NCBI GenBank assembly: GCA_003157575.1
Contig: PMKA01000385.1
Span: 1 to 13,076 of the forward strand
Source: Opitutia bacterium
GTDB taxonomy: Bacteria > Verrucomicrobiota > Verrucomicrobiia > Opitutales > Opitutaceae
Length of the DNA stretch: 13,076 nucleotides
Reading direction: 5' to 3'
Position 1 is the stretch's first letter, and each line of letters opens with the position of its first letter. Position numbers and translations under genes: made by a program. Below, piece by piece: positions 7,416-13,076 of this stretch. A model generated the notes under the pieces. The model ran no database searches. It was given only the letters and a program-made list of their open reading frames with translations, and was not told where the DNA came from.

Positions 7416-8510
7416 ATGAGAATTGCCGCCTCCCTGGTGCTCGCCGCAGCAATCGGCCTTGCGGCACCGGCGAGTTCGCCGGGCGAGCCCGAGATCCATC
7501 CGGACGGTCGCGTGACGTTCCGCCTGACCGCCCCCGATGCGAGGGCCGTGGTCCTCCTTTTCGAATCGGACGCACCTGTTGCGATGGCCAGGGACGAGAG
7601 GGGCGTGTGGTCGTCCACGACCGGGGCGAAGTCGCCCGATATCTACAGCTACGGCTTCCTCATCGACGGGGTCCCCGCGCTGGACCCGGCGAATCCGCAG
7701 ATAAAATTCAACCTCCTTTCCAGCCGGAGCGAGGTGCGCGTGCCGGGCCCGGCGACGCTTCCGTGGGAGATCAACGAGGTTCCGCACGGCGTGGTCCACC
7801 GGCATTTCTACAAGTCGGCCATCGTGGGGGACCAGCGCGAACTCTACGTCTACACGCCCCCCGGGTACGATCCCGCGGCGAAGCGGCCGTATCCGACGCT
7901 GTATCTGCTCCATGGATTCAGCGACGACGCCACGGCGTGGTCGACGACGGGACGGGCCAACGTGATCCTCGACAACCTCATCGCCCGGGGCGAGGCGCGG
8001 CCGATGCTGGTTGTGATGCCGCTCGGCTACGGCGTGTGGGACATTCTGGCCGGCGGCTACGGCGCGCCGCGCCGGCCGGAGCTATGGGACGCGAATGCGC
8101 GGAAGTTTGGCGACTCGCTCCTGCGCGAAGTGATCCCCCAGGTCGAAAAACTGTACCGGGTCTCGGCGGACCGTGAGAACAGGGCGATCGCCGGCCTGTC
8201 GATGGGCGGGGCCCAGTCGTTGACGATCGGGCTCGGCCATCTCGATCGTTTCGCATGGATCGGAGGGTTCAGCTCGGGCGAATACAGCCCGGACTTCCGC
8301 GATTTGGGAAAGGGCGTGAACGCGCGCCTGCATCTGCTCTGGATCGCCTGCGGCCAGGACGACTTTCTCTTTCAGCAGAACAAAACCCTGCACGAGTCGC
8401 TGGCCGCCCATGGCGTGAACCACGTCTGGCATCCGACGCCGGGCATCCACAATTTTCCTGTCTGGCGGCGCGACCTGGCGGAGTTCGTTCCGCTGCTGTT
8501 CCGGAACTAG
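7416..8510 (+). CDS. Secreted esterase, CE1 / feruloyl-esterase-like, with N-terminal E-set domain
   Basis: A 364-residue alpha/beta-hydrolase of the putative-esterase family (esterase D, enterochelin esterase and CE1 xylan/feruloyl esterases). From the ATG at 7416 residues 1-20 (MRIAASLVLAAAIGLAAPAS) form a signal peptide, so the protein should be exported; this decided the start over the ATG at 7374. Residues about 28-115 look like an E-set/CBM48-like beta domain (VTFRLTAPDARAVVLLFE, YSYGFLIDG). The hydrolase follows, with oxyanion-region LYLLHGFSDD (162-171), nucleophile S262 in AGLSMGGAQ, acid D315 or D316 in CGQDD, and H345 in PGIHNF. The triad is complete. Relatives with this architecture often cut ester links on plant polysaccharides, but no glycoside hydrolase lies nearby and the substrate is unknown. 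The methyltransferase gene begins 20 bp downstream on the same strand. Confidence 0.85.
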   Translation: MRIAASLVLAAAIGLAAPASSPGEPEIHPDGRVTFRLTAPDARAVVLLFESDAPVAMARDERGVWSSTTGAKSPDIYSYGFLIDGVPALDPANPQIKFNLLSSRSEVRVPGPATLPWEINEVPHGVVHRHFYKSAIVGDQRELYVYTPPGYDPAAKRPYPTLYLLHGFSDDATAWSTTGRANVILDNLIARGEARPMLVVMPLGYGVWDILAGGYGAPRRPELWDANARKFGDSLLREVIPQVEKLYRVSADRENRAIAGLSMGGAQSLTIGLGHLDRFAWIGGFSSGEYSPDFRDLGKGVNARLHLLWIACGQDDFLFQQNKTLHESLAAHGVNHVWHPTPGIHNFPVWRRDLAEFVPLLFRN

Positions 8511-8530
8511 CGCGAACGGGCGCCCCCGCC

Positions 8531-9172
8531 ATGACAGCCGACCTCGAGCGCAGTTTCGACATGCTTTCCGCCGATGCCCGCTGGCGCGCATTTGATGCGG
8601 AGGAGCGGCGCAAGGTGGAGGCCTTTGTGCGCCGATGGGGCATCAAGCCCGGCGACCGCGTGCTGGAACCCGGCTGCGGAGCGGGGCGCCTGACGGAAGT
8701 GCTCGCCGGCCTGACCGGGCCTGCGGGGAGCGTGGTCGCCTTCGATGTGTCGCCCGGGTTCATGAGACTTGCGGCGCGACGCGGGCTGCCGGCACAGGCG
8801 GTCCTGCGAACGGCCCGCGCGGACGCATTTCCATTTGCGCAGGGCTCGTTCGACCACGTTGTCTGTTTCAACGTCTTTCCCCACCTCGCGCCGTTGTTCG
8901 AGACGACGAGCCGCCTTGTCACGGCCCTCCGGCCCGGGGGGACATTCTGGATCGCCCACACCTGCAGCCGGAGCTTCGTCAACGCCGTCCACCGCGAAGG
9001 CCCTCCCGGGTTTCACGACCATCTTCTGCCGGATGCGGAAGAGCTGACGCGGCTGCTGCTCCGGGCCGGGCTTGGAGAAGTCGAAATCGAGAACGGAGCC
9101 GATTTTTTTCTGGCGCGCGCCGTTCGCCTTGCACCCGACGGTCCTTCCATCCATCCCGATGGCCATGCCTGA
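8531..9172 (+). CDS. Class I SAM-dependent methyltransferase
   Basis: A 213-residue soluble Rossmann-fold methyltransferase (Methyltransf_11/25-like). SAM motif I is VLEPGCGAG (44-52), the acidic residue after strand 2 is D72 in VAFDVS, a motif III-like ARADAFPF spans 95-102, and motif IV is FDHVVCFNVFPHL (107-119), followed by LRPGG (133-137). The C-terminal HDHLLPDAEEL...AGLGEVEIENG resembles the end of UbiE-like and small-molecule methyltransferases. I start it at the ATG at 8531, 20 bp after the esterase stop; the frame is open further left only as antisense-free readthrough inside the esterase gene. No Shine-Dalgarno is present. It overlaps the next gene by 8 bp, which suggests translational coupling. 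A run of seven T (9103-9109) near its end could allow slippage. The substrate is not recognisable. Confidence 0.8.
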   Translation: MTADLERSFDMLSADARWRAFDAEERRKVEAFVRRWGIKPGDRVLEPGCGAGRLTEVLAGLTGPAGSVVAFDVSPGFMRLAARRGLPAQAVLRTARADAFPFAQGSFDHVVCFNVFPHLAPLFETTSRLVTALRPGGTFWIAHTCSRSFVNAVHREGPPGFHDHLLPDAEELTRLLLRAGLGEVEIENGADFFLARAVRLAPDGPSIHPDGHA

Positions 9173-9725
9173 ACTGCTTTCCGCCGGCACCGGGCGCACC
9201 GCCCGGTTCATGACCGTGTCGCTTGCGCGCGAGGTGGGCATTCTGCTGGCGCTGTCGGTGTTGTTTCCGTTCATGATTCACATCATTCCGGTGCCCGAGG
9301 ACTCGCAGCTGGGGCCGCGGCTGCTGCCGATGTTCTACGCGCCGCTGCTTGCGGCCCTTTTGGGGCGTTTGCGCACGGCGGCCGTGGTCGCGCTTCTGGC
9401 TCCCTGGCTGAACTGGGCGCTGACGGGGCACCCGACGCCGCCGACCGCGGTGGTGACGATGGTCGAGCTGGCGGCCTTTGCGCTCGTCGTCCGGGTGCTG
9501 CTTGCAGGCGTCGGCCCCCGCTGGTATCTGGCGGCCCCCGCCTATTTTGCGGGCATGGCGGCGGCGGCTCTGGTGGCGGGGTTCTTCCCGGGTCTGGTCG
9601 GCGGGCGGCCTGCGCTGACCTGGGCAGTTCGTAGCATTGCGACCGGCGAGCCCGGCATTGTAATCCTGCTTCTGATCAACTGGCTCGCTCTGCGCTGTTA
9701 TCCGCCCGGCGCCGCGCCGGCCTGA
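9165..9725 (+). CDS. Membrane protein resembling an ECF transporter S component
   Basis: A 186-residue hydrophobic protein with about six predicted membrane segments (roughly 25-42, 53-68, 70-87, 97-115, 120-142 and 162-178). The pattern is that of small substrate-binding (S) subunits of energy-coupling-factor vitamin/cofactor importers: a PRLLPMFYAPLLAALLGRLR segment, then ALLAPWLNWALTGHP, then VTMVELAAFALVVRVLL. That is recall of a family look, not a database match. The ATG at 9165 sits inside the end of the methyltransferase gene, overlapping it by 8 bp; an ATG six bases earlier (9159) is an equal alternative. No ECF ATPase or T component is in the window, so it would have to share a module encoded elsewhere. 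Its stop is 3 bp from that of the convergent signalling gene. Substrate unknown. Confidence 0.6.
   Translation: MPELLSAGTGRTARFMTVSLAREVGILLALSVLFPFMIHIIPVPEDSQLGPRLLPMFYAPLLAALLGRLRTAAVVALLAPWLNWALTGHPTPPTAVVTMVELAAFALVVRVLLAGVGPRWYLAAPAYFAGMAAAALVAGFFPGLVGGRPALTWAVRSIATGEPGIVILLLINWLALRCYPPGAAPA
9706..9720. repeat. GC-rich perfect inverted repeat at a convergent gene junction
   Basis: CCGGCGC (9706-9712) and GCGCCGG (9714-9720) are exact reverse complements around one base, giving a 6-bp stem with a 3-nt loop. It lies in the last codons of the membrane-protein gene. A second small inverted repeat, CCTGA-CCT-TCAGG (9721-9733), follows directly and contains both opposing stop codons. Neither has a T-run, so they are not standard intrinsic terminators, but together they could slow polymerase from both sides. 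Confidence 0.35.
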
Positions 9726-9728
9726 CCT

Positions 9729-10853
9729 TCAGGAGGTGCGGATCGGCAGGCTGACGCGGCTGGTGGTGTTCCTGCCGGCCTCGCTTTCGATGTGGAGTTC
9801 CCCTCCCATGTGCTGGGCGAGCCGCTGGACGAGCACAAGGCCGAGGCCGGGACCCTGTTGTTCGACAAGTTTCCGGTCGTGCCGGCCGGCCGCCGCGATT
9901 TGTTCGAGCTGGGCGGGCGTCATCCCGCGGCCGGCGTCCGTCACCGTGAAAAGCAGCGTGCCGCCCTCCCTGTGCGCCTTCACAAGAACCGGCGTTCCCT
10001 TCCGTGAGAAGCTGAGGGCATTGTCGACGAGTTCCTCTGCCACGGTGCCGAGGTCGGCCGCATTTGCCCTGAGTCCCACCGGGTCGAGCTCGCGGGCGAT
10101 GTCTGCGGCGCGGTGGTGGCGTTTTGCCGCGGCGTTGATTCCGGCGGCCAGGGCGTCCACGACCATCTCCCCGTCGAGCAGGGCGCTCGGACGGACCACA
10201 TTCCGAGGTTCGAGTTCCAGCAGGAGGAGGTAGTTGCGCAGGTTGCGGTGCAGCTGGCGGCCAGCGTCCTGGATTTCGCCCAGCTCCTGGCGCATCTCCT
10301 TTTTTCCGAGAGTGTCGAGCTCATCTTCCAGGAGCCGGGCCAGGCCGAGGATCTCTGCCAGCGGAGTGAAGAACCTCTGCGGAAGGGTTGACTGAAGGCT
10401 CAAGCGCATTTCCTCCAGCGCGGAATTGCTGATGCGCCGGCTGAGGGCGGCCCGTTTCAGGCGGGCCGACACGCAACGAAACAGGTCGTCCAGGGAAAAC
10501 GGTTTGAGCAGGAAATCGTCTGCGCCCAGGTCCATGGCGGAGCGCGAATTGCCCAGCGCGGTCTTGCCTGTCATGAGCACGAACTGCCTGTCGGCAAGTT
10601 CGGGATCCGCCCGCATCTCCTGCAGCAGGCGGCGGCCGTCCTTGCCCGGCATCTCGATGTCGCAAAGGATGACATCGGGCAGGTGCGCCCGCGCGAGCTT
10701 CCATCCGTCGGCGGCATTGGCCGCCCGCAGGGTTCGGTAACCGCCGTCCTCAAGGCCCAGGGCCAGCATTTCCGAAACGGAGTCCTCGTCGTCGACGATG
10801 AGGACGGTCGTAAGGCCTGGATTGTGATCCTGTGAAACAGGGATGGGCGGCAT
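9729..10853 (-). CDS. Receiver domain-HATPase signalling protein lacking the phosphoacceptor histidine
   Basis: A 374-residue cytoplasmic protein. Residues about 15-135 are a complete response-regulator receiver: D21/D22, phosphoacceptor D65 in VILCDIEMPG, T95 in LMTGK and K117 in LLKPF. Residues about 143-215 align with the dimerisation domain of receiver-fused kinases, normally LPHELRTPL, but here read LPQRFFTPL (157-165): the histidine is Q159 (CAG, 10379-10377) and the following glutamate is R160. The HATPase domain keeps its N-box ELVDNALSF (N278), G1 DAGRGM (306-311) and G2 GPGLGL (334-339), so it should bind ATP. There is no DNA-binding domain. It lies 27 bp after the hybrid kinase gene on the same strand, so the two are probably co-transcribed, and the kinase is the obvious partner. 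It may act as an allosteric partner, phosphatase or serine/threonine-type kinase rather than an autokinase; that is inference. Confidence 0.8.
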   Translation of the reverse strand: MPPIPVSQDHNPGLTTVLIVDDEDSVSEMLALGLEDGGYRTLRAANAADGWKLARAHLPDVILCDIEMPGKDGRRLLQEMRADPELADRQFVLMTGKTALGNSRSAMDLGADDFLLKPFSLDDLFRCVSARLKRAALSRRISNSALEEMRLSLQSTLPQRFFTPLAEILGLARLLEDELDTLGKKEMRQELGEIQDAGRQLHRNLRNYLLLLELEPRNVVRPSALLDGEMVVDALAAGINAAAKRHHRAADIARELDPVGLRANAADLGTVAEELVDNALSFSRKGTPVLVKAHREGGTLLFTVTDAGRGMTPAQLEQIAAAGRHDRKLVEQQGPGLGLVLVQRLAQHMGGELHIESEAGRNTTSRVSLPIRTS

Positions 10854-10880
10854 GGGGGAATCGGGCAGGGCCTGGGGATT

Positions 10881-13076
10881 TCATCGGGACGCCGACTCGG
10901 GCGCGGCGGGAACGGCGCCGTCGTCACCGGCTTTCTTTGCCGGATTTGTAAGGATATGATTCAGGGTTACAAGAAGCTTGTCCGCGGTGAACGGCTTGGT
11001 GAGAAATGCGGGCAGGTCAAGATTTCTGTAGTCGATTGACTTCGCGAGATCTCCGATCCCGCTGAAGCCGATCACACGCACGCCTGGTTCGATGTGCCGC
11101 AGGACCGATATCAGCGTCGCCCCGTCCATCTGCGGCATCATCATGTCGGTGATGACTGCCTTGATCTCGGCCCGGTGCTGCACAAACAGACCCACGGCCT
11201 CGGTTCCTTCGCCGGCCGAAAGGACACGGTAGCCATAGAGCTCGAGCATCTTCGCCAGGACATCTCGGATCGAGACCTCGTCATCGACGATGAGGAGGAG
11301 TTCTCCATTTCCGTGTGGCGCCTCTTTCCCGTGGAGCAGCTCGTTTGGAACCGCGGTCGCCGGCATGGCCGGCAGGTAGAGCGCAAACGTCGTGCCGCGT
11401 CCGACGGCGCTTTCCACCCGCACGAAGCCGTCGTGGTTGTGCACGATGCCCAGCACCGTGGAGAGGCCAAGTCCCGTTCCCTTGCCGGGTTCCTTGGTGG
11501 TGAAGAACGGCACGAAGAGCTTGTCCAGGTTTTCAGGCGGGATACCCGTTCCGGTGTCCGTCACGGCGATCCGGACGTAGGGTCCAATCTTGGCCCCGGG
11601 GTTCATCCGGACGAACGTCTCATCGAGCTGGAGGTTGCTCGTCTCCAGGTGCAGGCTGCCGCCGTTGGGCATGGCGTCCCGGGCGTTTATGCACAGGTTG
11701 AGCAGCGCCTGGTGAAATTGGGTGGCGTCTCCGACGACCGGCCATGGTTTCTCGTCGAAATTAAGCTCGGCATCGATGTTCTTCGGGAACGTTCCCTCGA
11801 CGATCCGCAGGATGTCGTTGAGGACGTGCCGCGGATCGAGCGGAATGCGTTCGCCTTTCACGCCGCGGGCGAAGGTCAGCACCTGCTTGACGATGTCGCC
11901 GCCGCGCCGCGCGCTGATCTCCATGGCGTCGAGCACCTTGATTGCCGTCTCGTCCTGGAGCGCCTTTCGAAGGATCGGCGCGCCGAGCAGCATGGGGGAA
12001 AGGACGTTGTTTAGATCATGGGCGATTCCTGCGGCGAGCGCCCCGATGTTCTCCAGCCGCTGCGCCCGGAGAAATCTCGCCTCCAGCTCCCGGTGTTCCG
12101 TGACGTCGGAATGGATGGCAAACACCATTGCGGGTCGTTCCTCGTCCTCGCGCATGAGCGACCAGCGGCAAAACACCGTCGCCGTCCCGCCCCCCTTTAT
12201 CGAATGGCGCATCTCACCGGTCCAGCCGCCGTCGGCCACGAGCATCCTCTCCGCCTCCGTCAGGCCGGGGTTGACGGGAAGGAACAAATCGGTGTCCTTG
12301 CGATTGAGAGCCTCGGCGGCGGTCCAGCCATAAAGCCGCTCGGCGCCGCGGTTCCAGTAGGTGATCGTGTGGTCCAGCGTGCGAACGTAGATGGCGTCGT
12401 TTGCTTTCTCGAGCAATGCCGCCTGCTCGCGGAGGTGCGCCTCCGTCTGCTTGCGTTCGGTGATGTCGCGCGAGATGCCGACCAGTCCGGTGATCTGCCC
12501 GTCGGCGTCACGAAGAGGAACCTTGGATGTGGAGGCCCATGTGATGCGGCCGTCGGGCCAGGTTTCCTTTTCCTCGAATCCGATGAGCGACACGCCGGTG
12601 CTCATGATCCGCTGTTCATCGGAAAAGGCCTGCTGGGCATGCTCGCCGGTAAAGAAATCGAAGTCTGTCCTGCCAACGGCGCCGCCGGAGTCGCGCAGGC
12701 CGAACATCCTCGCCATGGGTTCGTTGATCCGGATAAAGCGGCTTTGCCGGTCCTTGAAATAGATGCAGTCGGGAATCGTGCGAACCAGGCAGTTGAACAG
12801 CTCCTGTTCGAGGCACAGCGCCTCTTCAATCCGCCGGCGCCCGGTGATGTCGCGGCCAACGCCAATCAGTCCAATCACCTCGCCCTTGTCGTTCTTGAAG
12901 GGAACCTTGGTGGTCAGCATCACCAGCTCCTGGCCATTGGGAAAATGCAGCACGCGTTCTTCGCTGATGATCTCGCGGCCCGCAAAAACCCCCTGGTCAA
13001 TACTGTCAAAATCGGCGGCCAATGCCGGAGGATAGAAATCGGCATCCCTCTTGCCGATCAGAGCGGACGGCCCGGC
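10881..13076 (-). CDS. PAS-domain hybrid sensor histidine kinase, 5' end outside window
   Basis: The frame is open to the right edge, so the N-terminus is missing; 731 residues are visible. A TTG at 13022 is internal to a PAS domain and is not the start. Numbered from the edge, PAS domains occupy about 1-80 (opening SALIGKRDADFYPP, closing GVGRDITGR), 90-208 (closing GISRDITER) and 220-330 (closing HSDVTEHR). The HisKA segment AQRLENIGALAAGIAHDLNN has H353 in the NtrB-like HDLNN context. The HATPase has N464 in LNLCINARDAM, DTGTGI (507-512) and GKGTGLGL (531-538). A C-terminal receiver has D598/D599, phosphoacceptor D644 in VITDMMMPQMDG and K694 in LTKPF. No membrane segment is visible in this part. 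The PAS domains suggest a redox, gas or small-ligand signal, unspecified. No Hpt domain is visible, so relay beyond D644 needs another protein. Confidence 0.92.
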   Translation of the reverse strand, partial: AGPSALIGKRDADFYPPALAADFDSIDQGVFAGREIISEERVLHFPNGQELVMLTTKVPFKNDKGEVIGLIGVGRDITGRRRIEEALCLEQELFNCLVRTIPDCIYFKDRQSRFIRINEPMARMFGLRDSGGAVGRTDFDFFTGEHAQQAFSDEQRIMSTGVSLIGFEEKETWPDGRITWASTSKVPLRDADGQITGLVGISRDITERKQTEAHLREQAALLEKANDAIYVRTLDHTITYWNRGAERLYGWTAAEALNRKDTDLFLPVNPGLTEAERMLVADGGWTGEMRHSIKGGGTATVFCRWSLMREDEERPAMVFAIHSDVTEHRELEARFLRAQRLENIGALAAGIAHDLNNVLSPMLLGAPILRKALQDETAIKVLDAMEISARRGGDIVKQVLTFARGVKGERIPLDPRHVLNDILRIVEGTFPKNIDAELNFDEKPWPVVGDATQFHQALLNLCINARDAMPNGGSLHLETSNLQLDETFVRMNPGAKIGPYVRIAVTDTGTGIPPENLDKLFVPFFTTKEPGKGTGLGLSTVLGIVHNHDGFVRVESAVGRGTTFALYLPAMPATAVPNELLHGKEAPHGNGELLLIVDDEVSIRDVLAKMLELYGYRVLSAGEGTEAVGLFVQHRAEIKAVITDMMMPQMDGATLISVLRHIEPGVRVIGFSGIGDLAKSIDYRNLDLPAFLTKPFTADKLLVTLNHILTNPAKKAGDDGAVPAAPESASR

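Noticed and set aside
1-13076. CRISPR array, tRNA/rRNA genes, insertion sequences, phage genes
   Set aside because: I saw no regularly spaced repeats, cloverleaf sequence, transposase or integrase motifs, or terminal repeats.

Overview
The window is GC-rich bacterial chromosome. Lines I counted by hand run about 60-68% GC over most of it and fall to about 40-50% near the left edge. The organism is Gram-negative, because it carries lpxK of the lipid A pathway. The PanD and LpxK sequences, a CE1-type esterase with an E-set domain, and the near absence of Shine-Dalgarno sequences would fit Verrucomicrobiota, perhaps Opitutales. That placement is inference from sequence flavour, and no marker gene is present to confirm it.

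Left (1-3078): a one-polypeptide restriction-modification enzyme on the minus strand (PD-(D/E)XK nuclease, N6-adenine methylase and TaqI-like specificity region). Its specificity part is lower in GC than the rest and its C-terminus looks short. Behind it lies a 362-bp stretch with no confident gene, holding a likely rho-independent terminator. Centre-left (3079-5894): a minus-strand pair, panD followed by a class V aminotransferase, diverges from lpxK. PanD supplies beta-alanine for pantothenate and CoA; LpxK makes lipid IVA. Centre (5921-7225): hflX, a ribosome-associated GTPase, convergent with lpxK.

Centre-right (7416-9725): a plus-strand run of a secreted esterase, a small SAM-dependent methyltransferase, and a six-helix membrane protein resembling an ECF transporter S component. 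The last two genes overlap by 8 bp. Right (9729-13076): a minus-strand signalling pair. First is a multi-PAS hybrid histidine kinase whose 5' end lies outside the window. It is followed 27 bp later by a receiver-HATPase protein in which the expected phosphoacceptor histidine is a glutamine.

Most of the window is ordinary housekeeping and signalling sequence. I see no CRISPR array, RNA gene, transposase or prophage gene. The best candidates for something less described are the histidine-less receiver/ATPase protein beside its kinase, and the coupled methyltransferase/S-component pair.
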